Below, piece after piece: positions 49,883 to 60,016 of a stretch of 64,000 nt of DNA (position 1 is the stretch's first letter; each line of letters begins with the position of its first letter). Made by a program: the position numbers and the translations under genes. The notes below the pieces were generated by a model. That model did not search any database, had not been told where the DNA came from, and saw only the letters and a list, made by a program, of their open reading frames with translations. This DNA is from Actinomycetospora termitidis. Lineage in GTDB: Bacteria; Actinomycetota; Actinomycetes; Mycobacteriales; Pseudonocardiaceae. The DNA lies in NCBI RefSeq assembly GCF_030286555.1, contig NZ_JASVWF010000007.1, positions 186,001-250,000 of the forward strand, given 5' to 3'.

Positions 49883-50628
49883 CGGCACTCGTCACCGGCG
49901 CCGCACGGGGGATCGGCGCCGCGGTCGCGCGCGAACTCGCCGGGAGGGGGGTCCCGGTCGCCCTGGTCGATCGTGACGGCGGGTCGGTGACGGCCCTGGC
50001 CGCCGAGCTCGGCGCGGGCTGCGTCGGTGCGGAGGCCGACGTCACCGACGCCGGCGCGGTCGAGGACGCCTTCGCGCACGCCGAGGCCGAGCTCGGGCCG
50101 GTGACGATGCTCGCGAACGTCGCGGGCGTGCTGCGCACCGGTCCGGTCGCGGAGCTGGACGACGCCGACTGGGCGGACTGTCTCGCGGTGAACGCGACCG
50201 GCGTCATGCACGCCTGCCGGGCGGCCGCGCGCCGGTGGAACACCGCCGACCGGGCCGACCGCGCCATCGTCACGGTCGCCTCGAACGCCGCGGGCGTGCC
50301 GCGCACCGGCATGGCCGCCTACGCCGCGTCCAAGGCCGCGGCGCTCGCGGTCACCCGCTGCACCGGCCTGGAGCTGGCGGGCCACGGTGTGCGCGCCAAC
50401 GTCGTGTGCCCGGGCTCGACCGACACCACGATGCTCGCCGACATGACCCCGGACCCGGCCGCGCTGGTCGACGGCCGCCCGGACGACTTCAAGCTCGGCA
50501 TCCCGCTGGGGCGTCTCGCCCAGCCCGACGACGTCGCCGCGACCGTCGCGTTCCTGCTCTCCGACGCGGCCCGGCACGTGACCCTGCAGACCCTCTACGT
50601 CGACGGTGGAGCCTCCCTTGGACCGTGA
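49879..50628 (+). CDS. dhbA: 2,3-dihydro-2,3-dihydroxybenzoate dehydrogenase
   Basis: A 249-residue short-chain dehydrogenase: VTGAARGIGAAVAREL (5-20) binds NAD, and ANVAGV (about 75-80) and the catalytic triad Ser (VASNAAGVPRTGMAAY; Ser near 135), Tyr and Lys (AAYAASKAA) are in place. The VASNAAGVPR stretch is characteristic of EntA/DhbA. It oxidises dihydro-dihydroxybenzoate to 2,3-dihydroxybenzoate, the last DHB step. Start overlaps the monooxygenase stop by four bases (the first codon is GTG). Confidence 0.92.
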   Translation: MTALVTGAARGIGAAVARELAGRGVPVALVDRDGGSVTALAAELGAGCVGAEADVTDAGAVEDAFAHAEAELGPVTMLANVAGVLRTGPVAELDDADWADCLAVNATGVMHACRAAARRWNTADRADRAIVTVASNAAGVPRTGMAAYAASKAAALAVTRCTGLELAGHGVRANVVCPGSTDTTMLADMTPDPAALVDGRPDDFKLGIPLGRLAQPDDVAATVAFLLSDAARHVTLQTLYVDGGASLGP

Positions 50629-51894
50629 CCGCCCCGACCACCCCGGGGACCTCCTGGTGCCACCCCCCGACCCGGCCGCCGACGAGGCGCCCCCGGAGGC
50701 GGCGGACGTGCTGGAGCCCCCGACGGTCGTCTCCGATCCCGGCCGCACCCCGGCCCGCTTCATGTTCGACGGCCCCTCGGGTCGTCTCTCGACCACCGGC
50801 ATCCGGACCCGGCTCGCGCCACGTCCCGGCGAGTCGCTCGGCGACGCCGCCGAGCGCGTCCTGGCCGAGGCCGGGCCCGACGAGGTGCTCGTCGGGGCGG
50901 TCGGGTTCGACGACGCCGAGCACGCGCTGGTCGTGCCCGAGGACCGTCGCTGGGGCGCCGACCCCGACGTCGCGGACCCGACCGCGCCCGCGCCGGAGGA
51001 CGCTGCCCCGATCCCGCCCACCGACCTGCCGCCGACGGCGCCCGCGGCGCTCGGCACCCGCTTCGACGTCCGCGCCGAGCCGACCCCGGCCACCTACGCC
51101 GCGGCGGTGCTGCGGGCCCTGGGGGCGATCGACGAGGGCCTCGTCGAGAAGGTCGTGCTGTCCCGCACCCTGGCCGTGACCGCCCCGGAGGAGATCGACA
51201 TCGGGGCCGTCCTCGCCCGCCTCGCGGCTGCGCACCGCAGCTCCTACGTGTTCGCCGCGGATCTCGACGGCGACCGGTCGCTGGTCGGGGCGAGCCCGGA
51301 GCTGCTGCTCTCGCGCCGCGGGCGCACGGTGGTGTCGAACCCGCTCGCCGGCACCGTCCCACGCAGCCCGGACCCGGAGGAGGACGCGCGGCGGGCGGAC
51401 CGGCTCGCCGCGTCGGGCAAGGACCGTCACGAGCACGCCCTGGTCGTGGCGCAGGTCGCGGAGCGCCTGGCCCCGTTCTGCCGGCACCTCGACGTGCCCG
51501 AGGGCCCGGAGCTGACCGCGACGGACTCGTTGTGGCACCTCTCCACGCGCATCACCGGGGAGCTGGCCGACCCGGCCCCGTCGAGCCTGCGGATCGCGAC
51601 GGCGCTGCACCCCACGGCCGCGGTGTGCGGTGCGCCCACCGACGACGCCCGGGTGCTGATCGGCGCGCTCGAGGGGGTCCCGCGCGGCTACTACACGGGC
51701 CTGGTCGGCTGGTGCGACGCGTCCGGCGACGGCGAGTGGGCGGTGACGATCCGCTGCGCCGAGGTCTCCGGGCGGCACGCGCGGCTGCACGCCGGCGCCG
51801 GGATCGTCGCGGGCTCGGTGCCCGAGGCCGAGGTCGCCGAGACCACCGCGAAGCTCCGCCCGCTGCTCGACGCCCTGGGCCTGGAGGCGGCGCC

Positions 51895-51898
<4 letters not shown>
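50606..51898 (+). CDS. dhbC: Isochorismate synthase
   Basis: A 430-residue chorismate-binding enzyme. After an acidic Pro-rich leader (1-50) come [80 protein letters not shown] and [14 protein letters not shown], which carry the Mg-binding Glu and active-site residues of EntC/DhbC. It converts chorismate to isochorismate. GTG 50606 would overlap dhbA by 23 bases; TTG 50618 is an alternative. Confidence 0.92.
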
Positions 51899-53489
<1,591 letters not shown>

Positions 53490-53493
<4 letters not shown>

Positions 53494-54161
53494 GCCTCCC
53501 GTCCATCGCTCCCTATCCGATGCCGCGGGCGGAGGAGCTGCCGTCGGGCCGCGCCGGGTGGGACGTGGATCCCGCCCGCGCCGTCCTGCTGGTCCACGAC
53601 ATGCAGCGCTACTTCCTCGCGCCGTTCCGCCGGGACGCCGAGCCGGTCAGCGTGCTCGTGGACCACGTCGCCGAGCTGGCCGCGGCGGCCCGCGCGGCCG
53701 GCGTCCCCGTGGTCTACACCGCCCAGCCCGGCGAGCAGCCGCCCGAGGACCGGGCGCTTCTCATGGAGTTCTGGGGCGAGGGTCCGGCCGCGGCCTACCG
53801 CGAGGACCCGGACGTCGTCGCGATCATCGACGAGCTCGCGCCGCAGCCGGGCGACGAGGTGCTGACCAAGTGGCGGTACTCGGCGTTCTCCCGCACCCCG
53901 CTGGCCGACCGGCTCGCCGACTGGGGACGTGACCAGCTCCTCGTCACCGGGATCTACGCGCACATCGGGTGCATGGTGACGGCCGTGGACGCCTTCATGC
54001 GCGACGTGCAGCCCTTCCTGCTCGCGGACGCTCTCGCGGACTTCTCGCGCGACCGGCACGACCAGGCCCTCGAGTGGACCGCGCAGCGCTGCGGGATGGT
54101 GACGACGACGGCCCACGCCCTGGCCGGGTTGAAGACGGGCGCGGTGGTGGCCACGCCGTGA
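53490..54161 (+). CDS. dhbB: Isochorismatase, lacking the aryl carrier domain
   Basis: A 223-residue isochorismatase: [15 protein letters not shown] (33-47) carries the catalytic Asp, [18 protein letters not shown] the Lys, and [20 protein letters not shown] the Cys-loop. It converts isochorismate to dihydro-dihydroxybenzoate and pyruvate. EntB/DhbB usually continue into an aryl carrier domain; here the protein ends at TGAVVATP without one, and the carrier is encoded separately at 57119. ATG overlaps the dhbE stop. Confidence 0.93.
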
Positions 54162-55213
54162 GTGCGCCGCCCTCGACGCGACCGGCCCCGGAGACGGGCG
54201 GGCCCCCGCGCCGCCCGCGCTCGCGGCGGGCGACCGGGCTCGTCGTCGGGCTCGTGGCGCTCGTCGTGGTGCTGCTCGCGTCGCTGGCGGTGGGCGCGCG
54301 GGCGATCCCGCCGGAGACCGTCCTGGACGTGCTCCTGAACCCGACGTCAGGAAGCTTCGACGCCGTCGTCGTGCTGGAGCAGCGCCTGCCGCGGACCCTG
54401 CTCGGGCTCGCCGTCGGGCTCGCGCTCGGCGGCGCGGGCGCGCTGATGCAGGCGCTGACACGCAACCCGCTCGCCGACCCGGGGGTCCTCGGGATCACGT
54501 GGGGCGCGTCGGCGGCGGTCGTCCTCGGCATCGTGGCGTTCGGCGTCGCGAGCGTGACCGGCTACGTGTGGTTCGCCCTGGTCGGCTCGGCCGTGGTGGC
54601 GGTGGTGGTGTACCTGCTGGGGCAGTCCGGGCGGTCGGGGGCGACACCCGCCCGGCTCGCGCTGGCCGGGACCGCGATCGGGGCGTCGTTGCAGGGCGCG
54701 GTGTACGCCGTCGTGCTCGTCGACTCGCGCAGCTTCGACCAGTTCCGCGTGTGGCGGGTGGGCTCGCTGTCCGGGCGCGACCCGGATGCGCTCGTGCAGG
54801 TCCTGCCGTTCCTCGCGGTCGGCGCCCTGCTCGCGCTCGGGGTGTGCCGGGCGCTGAACGCGCTGGCGCTGGGGGAGGAGACCGGTCGCGCGCTCGGGGT
54901 CAAGGTCCCGCAGGTGCGGGTGCTGACCGGGCTCGCGATCGTGCTGCTGTGCGGTGGCGCGACCGCCGCGTGCGGCCCGATCGCCTTCGTCGGCCTGGCC
55001 GTGCCGCACTTCGCGCGCTGGGTGACCGGCCCCGACCAGCGCTGGGTGGTGCCGTACTCGATGGTGCTGGGCGCGGTGCTCGTGGTCGGGGCGGACGTCG
55101 TCGGACGCGTGGCGGCCTCGCCCGCGGAGGTCGAGGTCGGAGTCGTGACGGCGTTCGTCGGCGCCCCGGTCTTCCTCGCGATCGCCCGGCGACGGCGGGT
55201 GGTGGCGCTGTGA
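54158..55213 (+). CDS. FecCD-type siderophore ABC permease (first)
   Basis: A 351-residue BtuC/FecCD permease with about 9-10 helices. RLPRTLLGLAVGLALGGAGA, LMQALTRNPLADPGVLGITW (the coupling-loop Gly-rich motif), FRVWRVGSLSGRD, and GPIAFVGLAVPHFAR are family landmarks. It forms a heterodimer with the next protein to import ferric siderophore. No substrate-binding lipoprotein is in the window. GTG start overlaps dhbB (GTGA). Confidence 0.93.
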   Translation: MSAPPSTRPAPETGGPPRRPRSRRATGLVVGLVALVVVLLASLAVGARAIPPETVLDVLLNPTSGSFDAVVVLEQRLPRTLLGLAVGLALGGAGALMQALTRNPLADPGVLGITWGASAAVVLGIVAFGVASVTGYVWFALVGSAVVAVVVYLLGQSGRSGATPARLALAGTAIGASLQGAVYAVVLVDSRSFDQFRVWRVGSLSGRDPDALVQVLPFLAVGALLALGVCRALNALALGEETGRALGVKVPQVRVLTGLAIVLLCGGATAACGPIAFVGLAVPHFARWVTGPDQRWVVPYSMVLGAVLVVGADVVGRVAASPAEVEVGVVTAFVGAPVFLAIARRRRVVAL

Positions 55214-56241
55214 GCGCTCCGACCGACGTGCGGGTGGGCGAGTACTCGGTGCGGGTCCGCCCGCGCCCGGTGGTCGTGGTCGTCGTCCTGCTCGCGCTGG
55301 CGGTGGTGCTCGGCGCGGTGGCGCTGACCCTGGGTGAGTTCCCGCTGCCGCTGTCCGGGGTGGTGGACACCCTGCTCGGCTCCGGCACCCGGGCGCAGCA
55401 GTTCGTGGTGCTGGAGCTGCGGGCGCCCCGGGTGGTGCTCGCGCTGGTGGTCGGCGCGACGCTGGGGGTGGCCGGCGCCGTGTTCCAGGCACTGGCCCGC
55501 AACGCGCTGGCGAGCCCGGACCTGCTCGGCTTCACCACCGGGGCCGCGTCCGGGGCGCTGGTGGCCATCGTCGCGTTCGGCGCGGGGGCGCTCGGGACCG
55601 CGGGCGGGGCGGTGGTCGGGGTGCTCGTCACCGCGGGGATCGCCCTGGCCCTGCTGGGCGGGGAGACCGGCGGCTACCGGCTCGTGCTCGTCGGGATCGG
55701 GCTGAACGCGATCCTGTACTCGCTGAACAACTACCTGATCCTGCGCTCCGACCTGTCCACCGCCTCGGCCGCGCAGACCTGGCTCGTCGGCAGCCTGAAC
55801 GGACGCGACTGGACCACGGTCGCCGTCGTCGGGATCGGGCTGGTGGTGCTGCTGGTGCCGGCGCTCGCCGTCGCCCGTCGCCTGGACCTGCTGGGGATGG
55901 GCGACGAGGCGGCGGGCTCGATCGGGGTGCCGGTCCGGTCGACGCGGGTCGTGGCGCTCGTCGTCGGCGTCCTGCTGGTGGGCACGGCGACGGCGGCCGT
56001 GGGGCCGATCGCGTTCGTCGCGCTGGCCGCGCCGCAGCTCGCGCGCCGGTTGGCCGGCACGACGGGCCCGACCATGATCGCGTCCGGGGTGCTGGGCGGG
56101 GTCCTGCTGCTCGCGGGCGACGTGCTCGGCCAGCGGCTCGCGGCGCCCGCGCAGTTCCCGGCGGGCACGATGACGGCGTCGATCGGAGGGCTGTACCTGG
56201 TGTGGCTGTTGGCACGGGAGTGGAAGGCGGACCGCGGATGA
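55210..56241 (+). CDS. FecCD-type siderophore ABC permease (second)
   Basis: A 343-residue partner permease: RAPRVVLALVVGATLGVAGA, VFQALARNALASPDLLGFTT, TWLVGSLNGRDW and GPIAFVALAAPQLARRLAGT. The C-terminus ends with the usual APAQFPAGTMTASIGGLYLV helix. GTG start overlapping the preceding stop (GTGA). Pairs with the preceding permease and the ATPase that follows. Confidence 0.93.
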   Translation: MSAPTDVRVGEYSVRVRPRPVVVVVVLLALAVVLGAVALTLGEFPLPLSGVVDTLLGSGTRAQQFVVLELRAPRVVLALVVGATLGVAGAVFQALARNALASPDLLGFTTGAASGALVAIVAFGAGALGTAGGAVVGVLVTAGIALALLGGETGGYRLVLVGIGLNAILYSLNNYLILRSDLSTASAAQTWLVGSLNGRDWTTVAVVGIGLVVLLVPALAVARRLDLLGMGDEAAGSIGVPVRSTRVVALVVGVLLVGTATAAVGPIAFVALAAPQLARRLAGTTGPTMIASGVLGGVLLLAGDVLGQRLAAPAQFPAGTMTASIGGLYLVWLLAREWKADRG

Positions 56242-57080
56242 CGCGCCTGGAGGCGCGGGGGGTGACCCTCGCCTACGAGGCCCGCACGGTCAGCCGGGAT
56301 CTGGACGTCGCGATCCCGGACGGGTCGTTCACCGTCGTGGTGGGTCCGAACGCGTGCGGCAAGTCCACGCTGCTGCGCGGGCTCGCGCGGATGATCCGCC
56401 CGTCGTCGGGAACGGTCTCGCTGGACGACCGGCCGGTCGCGGACTACGGGGCGAAGGAGTTCGCCCGCCGGCTCGCGCTGCTGCCGCAGAGCCCGGTGGC
56501 GCCGGACGGGATCGGCGTCGCCGACCTCGTCGCCCGCGGCCGGTACCCGCACCAGTCGCTGCTGCGGCAGTGGTCGCCCGCCGACGAGGAGGCGGTGTCC
56601 GGGGCGATGGCGGCCACCGGGGTCGCGGAGCTGGCCGAGCGCGCCGTCGGGGAGCTCTCCGGCGGCCAGCGTCAGCGGGTCTGGATCGCGATGGTGCTCG
56701 CCCAGGACACCCCGCTGCTCCTGCTCGACGAGCCGACGACGTTCCTCGACATCGCCTACCAGCTCGAGGTCCTCGACCTGCTCGCCGACCTGCACGCCGC
56801 GGGCGACCGCACGCTCGTCGCGGTGCTGCACGACCTCAACCAGGCCTGCCGGTACGCGACCCACCTGATCGCGATGCGCGACGGGGCGGTCGTCGCCGAG
56901 GGGCCGCCGTCCGAGATCGTCGACGCGGACCTGCTCGAGCGCGTGTTCGGGCTGATCGGCGACGTCGTCCCGGACCCGCGGACGGGGACGCCCATGATCA
57001 TCCCGGCCGGTCGCGAGGCGCGGCAGGCGATGCGCGCGGGTGTGAGTGCGGCCACTGGCCACGACGGCTCGTCAGGTTAG
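56238..57080 (+). CDS. Siderophore ABC transporter ATP-binding protein
   Basis: A 280-residue FepC-type ATPase: Walker A VGPNACGKSTLLRG, Q-loop LLPQSPVAP, signature VGELSGGQRQRVWIAMVLAQ, Walker B LLLLDEPTTFLDIAYQ and the switch His in AVLHDLNQACRYATHLIAMR. It drives ferric siderophore uptake. ATG overlaps the permease stop (ATGA). This is the last gene of the operon beginning at 48527; an iron box overlaps its final codons. Confidence 0.95.
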   Translation: MTRLEARGVTLAYEARTVSRDLDVAIPDGSFTVVVGPNACGKSTLLRGLARMIRPSSGTVSLDDRPVADYGAKEFARRLALLPQSPVAPDGIGVADLVARGRYPHQSLLRQWSPADEEAVSGAMAATGVAELAERAVGELSGGQRQRVWIAMVLAQDTPLLLLDEPTTFLDIAYQLEVLDLLADLHAAGDRTLVAVLHDLNQACRYATHLIAMRDGAVVAEGPPSEIVDADLLERVFGLIGDVVPDPRTGTPMIIPAGREARQAMRAGVSAATGHDGSSG

Positions 57081-57090
57081 GGTGGGCTAA
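57072..57090 (+). promoter_or_regulatory. Iron box before the aryl carrier protein gene
   Basis: TCAGGTTAGGGTGGGCTAA matches 14 of 19 positions of the IdeR/DmdR consensus. It covers the end of the ABC ATPase gene and lies 28 bases before the GTG at 57119. It marks a second iron-regulated transcript. Confidence 0.7.
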
Positions 57091-57118
57091 GACGACGACG
57101 AGGACGGGAGACGACGGC

Positions 57119-57343
57119 GTGGCCCTGGACCGGGACCGGATGCGGGCGGACGTGGCGGACGCGCTCGGCGAGCCGCCGGAGCAGATCTCCGACACCGACG
57201 ACCTCCTCGACCGCGGGCTGGACTCGATCCGCCTGATGGGCCTCGTCGAGCGCTGGCGGGAGACCGGGGTGGAGGTCGGCTTCATCGACCTCGCGGAGGA
57301 ACCCACCCTCGAGGCCTGGTCCCGCCTGCTCGCCCGTTCCTGA
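57119..57343 (+). CDS. Stand-alone aryl carrier protein
   Basis: A 74-residue carrier protein: helix 1 LDRDRMRADVADALGEPPEQ, the phosphopantetheine Ser in LLDRGLDSIRLMGLVERW, then VEVGFIDLAEEPTLEAWSRL. The sequence around the Ser matches the ArCP part of EntB/DhbB, which the isochorismatase here lacks. It should receive DHB from DhbE and present it to the NRPS condensation domain. It needs priming by a PptT-type transferase. Start GTG 57119. Confidence 0.92.
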   Translation: MALDRDRMRADVADALGEPPEQISDTDDLLDRGLDSIRLMGLVERWRETGVEVGFIDLAEEPTLEAWSRLLARS

Positions 57344-57373
57344 GCCAGCCCCATCCGAGGAGGTCGCACCCCG

Positions 57374-57709
57374 ATGACCAACCCGTTCGACGACGAGCAG
57401 GGCCGGTTCCGCGTCCTGGTCAACGACGAGGACCAGCACAGTCTGTGGCCGGTGTTCGCCGCGGTGCCCGAGGGCTGGACGGTGGTGTTCGGCGAGTGTG
57501 ACGACGGCGCGGCGCGCGCGGAGGCGGTGGCGTACGTCGAGGAGCACTGGACCGACCTCCGCCCGCGCAGCCTGCGGGAGCGGATGGCCGCAGATCGCGC
57601 CGGGTCGACCGCTGACGTCACGGGTGCTGACCCGAATGGCCCAGCAGGGCAAGAAAGCCTAGCCTCACCCGCAACGTCGTCGGCGCCGTCCGGGGGGAAC
57701 CAGGGATGA
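57374..57709 (+). CDS. mbtH: MbtH-like protein with C-terminal extension
   Basis: A 111-residue protein. Residues 1-66 are a canonical MbtH domain: [40 protein letters not shown] and [13 protein letters not shown] with the three conserved Trp. The remaining 45 residues ([20 protein letters not shown]...) are low-complexity and not seen in standard 70-residue MbtH proteins. MbtH proteins bind and activate NRPS adenylation domains. The stop overlaps the next ATG (ATGA). Confidence 0.93.
   Translation: MTNPFDDEQGRFRVLVNDEDQHSLWPVFAAVPEGWTVVFGECDDGAARAEAVAYVEEHWTDLRPRSLRERMAADRAGSTADVTGADPNGPAGQESLASPATSSAPSGGNQG
57654..57672 (-). promoter_or_regulatory. Weak iron-box-like sequence inside the MbtH extension
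   Basis: On the minus strand it reads GCGGGTGAGGCTAGGCTTT. The GGTGAGGCTA core equals that of the box before the EntS-like gene, but only 11 of 19 consensus positions match. It precedes the siderophore-interacting protein gene by 33 bases. Confidence 0.35.
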
Positions 57710-58560
57710 CCAGCAGCGAGACCGCCGTCCACCCGTGGATCGAGAGCGCCCCGGCGCCGGTCGAGCGGGAGCTCTACGCGGTCACGCCCCGGCTGGCCGA
57801 GGTCGTGCGCGTGGTGCCGCTGACCCCGCGGATGACCCGGGTGACCCTCTCCGGGGACTTCTCCGAGCTCCTCGGGCGGGCACCGACGGACCACGTCAAG
57901 GTGTTCTTCCCGCCGGCCGGCGAGGAGCTGCCGGTGATGCCGCAGGTCGGGCCGAACGGGCTCATCCCGCCGCCGCCCGGGTCGCCGCGGCTGTTCCGCG
58001 ACTACACCCTGCGCCGGGTCGACCGGGCCGGCGGCGAGATCGACATCGACATGGTGCTGCACGCGGGCGGGCTCGGCTCCACGTGGGCGGCCGCCGCGGC
58101 ACCGGGGATGAAGGTCGGGGTGCTCGGGCCGCGGGGCTCGGAGGTCGTGGACCCGGCGCTGGACTGGCTCGTGCTGGCCGGCGACGAGACCGCGCTCCCG
58201 GCGATCGGGCGCTGGCTCGCGGAGCTGCCGTCGGCGGTGTCGGTGCGGGTCGTCGTCGAGGTGGCGGGCCCGGAGGAGGAGCAGACGCTGCCCTGTTCCG
58301 CGGACGTCGACCTGGTGTGGCTGCACCGCAACGGCATCCCGGCGGGGGAGTCGACCCTGCTCGCGGACGCCCTGGCCGGCTTCGAGTTCGAGTTCCCGAC
58401 CGGCCGTGGCTTCGTCTGGGTCGCCGGTGAGGCCGTCTCGCTGAAGCCGGTCCGCCGGATGCTGCGCAACCACCCGGCCCTGGACGCGGCGTGCGTCGAC
58501 GTGGACGGGTACTGGCGGCGTGGGGTGGTCAACCACGACCACCACGCGGCGTCGGACTGA
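57706..58560 (+). CDS. Siderophore-interacting protein (FAD/NAD(P)H ferric reductase)
   Basis: A 284-residue SIP/ViuB-type flavin reductase: [20 protein letters not shown] starts the FAD domain; [38 protein letters not shown] and [20 protein letters not shown] bind flavin; [20 protein letters not shown] and [20 protein letters not shown] form the reductase half. It releases iron from the imported ferric siderophore by reduction in the cytoplasm. Coupled to mbtH. Its TGA lies within the first palindromic element. Confidence 0.93.
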   Translation: MTSSETAVHPWIESAPAPVERELYAVTPRLAEVVRVVPLTPRMTRVTLSGDFSELLGRAPTDHVKVFFPPAGEELPVMPQVGPNGLIPPPPGSPRLFRDYTLRRVDRAGGEIDIDMVLHAGGLGSTWAAAAAPGMKVGVLGPRGSEVVDPALDWLVLAGDETALPAIGRWLAELPSAVSVRVVVEVAGPEEEQTLPCSADVDLVWLHRNGIPAGESTLLADALAGFEFEFPTGRGFVWVAGEAVSLKPVRRMLRNHPALDAACVDVDGYWRRGVVNHDHHAASD

Positions 58561-58620
58561 TCAACGAGCACCTGCGGTGGTCGGCCGGGGTGGTCGACCG
58601 TCGAGGGTGTTCGCTCGTCA
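58558..58620. repeat. Palindromic element copy 1 (degenerate)
   Basis: Left arm TGATCAACGAGCACCTGCGG is identical to the other copies; the right arm has diverged (GTGTTCGCTCGTCA). It covers both the stop of the siderophore-interacting protein gene and the stop of the convergent AbiEi-type gene, so it may also terminate both. Confidence 0.8.
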
Positions 58621-59526
58621 CAGGAGCTTCCGGCGGAACCGCTCCACCAGGCGGGCGGCGTGCCGGGGTACCGCGAGCTGGACGGGCGCGACCCGCGTGA
58701 TGTCCCAGTCGAGGTCGTCCAGGTCGCCGTCGCGCAGGCAGTCCTTGCCCTGACCGAACGGGGACCGGTGCTCCGGACCGTCGTACTCGGCGCCGACCGG
58801 ACGCCGGCCGGGTGGCGGATCGGGCCAGCCGAGGTCGAGGTGCGCGTCGAAGCCGGACTTCAGCAGGATCGGGTATTGCGTCTCCGGCCGTGGCAGCCCG
58901 GCGAGCACGAACAGCAGGCGGAGCCGGGTCTCCTGCGGAGACATCGCGCCGCCGTCCATGAACTCCGCGACCCGTCGAACCTGGACGATGCCGCGCGCCC
59001 TCGGGTGCCGTGCCGCGACCTCGAGCAGGTGCTCGGCCGTGAGGTGGCACCGCCAGGCGACGGCATCCACCGCGGCCACGGCCTCGACGAACGGGGTGCG
59101 CCGAGCGAGGTCGAAGGCGGTCCGCGCGGGCGTCGTGATGCGGGCGCCGTACCGCTCGGTGACCTCGTCGTCGGGTAGCCGGTCCACGCGTACCCGGACG
59201 CCCGCGGGTGTGATGCGCCGCGGCGTCGGCATGATCAGCTCCGCGTCGTCCCACGGGCAGTCGGCCTTCCAGGCGAGAGCAGCCAGCGGTCCGGCGATGA
59301 CGCCGACGCCGCCGCTCCACACGCTGAGCGTCTGCACCCGGAGGGCGGCCGTCTGCTCGGCGCCCGCCGCGACCCAGGTGTTCGGGGCGACGCGGAGGTA
59401 GCCGGGTCCACGGAGCTTGCCCCACGAGGTGTCGCCGGCCGCAACGGCATCCGAGGCGCGAAAGGGTTCCACACCCGCTTGGAGTGCCGGTGCGGCCGCT
59501 CGGTTCCCGCGAGTTCCGCCGGCCAT
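58618..59526 (-). CDS. AbiEi-antitoxin-like protein with DUF559/Vsr-like nuclease fold
   Basis: A 302-residue protein starting MAGGTRGNRAAAPALQAGVE. The first 110 residues (GVEPFRASDAVAAGDTSWGK, RVAPNTWVAAGAEQ) resemble the AbiEi-type winged-helix region of actinomycete proteins. The C-terminal 100 residues (SGFDAHLDLGWPDPPPGRRP, VGAEYDGPEHRSP, KDCLRDGDLDDLDWDITRVA) fit the DUF559/Vsr PD-(D/E)XK-type fold with D, E and a YDG-H signature. No AbiEii toxin partner is nearby. The gene is bracketed exactly by palindromic elements at its stop and start. It interrupts the siderophore locus. Confidence 0.82.
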   Translation of the reverse strand: MAGGTRGNRAAAPALQAGVEPFRASDAVAAGDTSWGKLRGPGYLRVAPNTWVAAGAEQTAALRVQTLSVWSGGVGVIAGPLAALAWKADCPWDDAELIMPTPRRITPAGVRVRVDRLPDDEVTERYGARITTPARTAFDLARRTPFVEAVAAVDAVAWRCHLTAEHLLEVAARHPRARGIVQVRRVAEFMDGGAMSPQETRLRLLFVLAGLPRPETQYPILLKSGFDAHLDLGWPDPPPGRRPVGAEYDGPEHRSPFGQGKDCLRDGDLDDLDWDITRVAPVQLAVPRHAARLVERFRRKLL

Positions 59527-59587
59527 GATCAACGAGCACCTGCGGCGGGGATCCGGCGGGTGGATCGCCGAGAGTGCTCGTTGATCA
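59526..59587. repeat. Palindromic element copy 2
   Basis: Perfect 14-base arms TGATCAACGAGCAC (59526-59539) and its complement (59574-59587), 62 bases in all, abutting the start codon of the AbiEi-type gene. Confidence 0.95.
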
Positions 59588-59639
59588 CCGGGAAGGGGGG
59601 CCGTGCGGTGTGCGGGGTGGGCGGACGGCGGCTGCCCCA

Positions 59640-59701
59640 TGATCAACGAGCACCTGCGGCGGGGATCCCGCGCGCGGACCGCCGCGGGTACTCGTTGATC
59701 A
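59640..59701. repeat. Palindromic element copy 3
   Basis: 62 bases; same left arm, right arm GTACTCGTTGATCA with one change from perfect pairing. The centre differs from the other copies but keeps partial self-complementarity. Confidence 0.95.
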
Positions 59702-59783
59702 TCGGCCGGGTCACGGGCCCCTGGGCCTGGGGCGGAGCGGGTGCGGCTCAGAGCGGATCGTCGGGCGGCGCGCCCCCCGACCT

Positions 59784-59845
59784 TGATCAACGAGCACCTG
59801 CGGCGGGGATCCGGCGGGTGGATCGCCGAGAGTGCTCGTTGATCA
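59784..59845. repeat. Palindromic element copy 4
   Basis: 62 bases, identical to copy 2. The 51-52 bases that follow copies 2 and 4 are also nearly identical (one G differs), so a longer block was duplicated with a 258-base offset. Confidence 0.95.
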
Positions 59846-59896
59846 CCGGGAAGGGGGCCGTGCGGTGTGCGGGGTGGGCGGACGGCGGCTGCCCCA

Positions 59897-59958
59897 TGAT
59901 CAACGAGCACCTGCGGCGGGGATCCGGCCCGCAGAGCGCCGAGGGTGCTCGTTGATCA
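59897..59958. repeat. Palindromic element copy 5
   Basis: 62 bases with perfect 14-base arms and a different centre. It is followed by the amidohydrolase gene. The region 59527-60016 holds no protein gene beyond the 19-codon frames inside the repeats. Confidence 0.95.
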
Positions 59959-60004
59959 ACCGACCCGCCGTCGGGAATGGTCGCGACGAGCCCTCCGGGA
60001 GCGG

Positions 60005-60010
60005 CAGACT
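60005..60010 (+). promoter_or_regulatory. -10-like hexamer before the amidohydrolase gene
   Basis: CAGACT ends 6 bases before ATG 60017; no Shine-Dalgarno site. A leaderless transcript is likely. Confidence 0.35.
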
Positions 60011-60016
60011 CGCCGG

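Noticed and set aside
58618-59526. AbiEi-AbiEii toxin-antitoxin pair
   Set aside because: Only the AbiEi-like protein is found; no nucleotidyltransferase toxin gene lies on either side.
59526-59958. CRISPR-like array
   Set aside because: The repeats are 62-base palindromes separated by 51-82 bases, two of the intervening sequences are nearly identical, and no cas genes are present.
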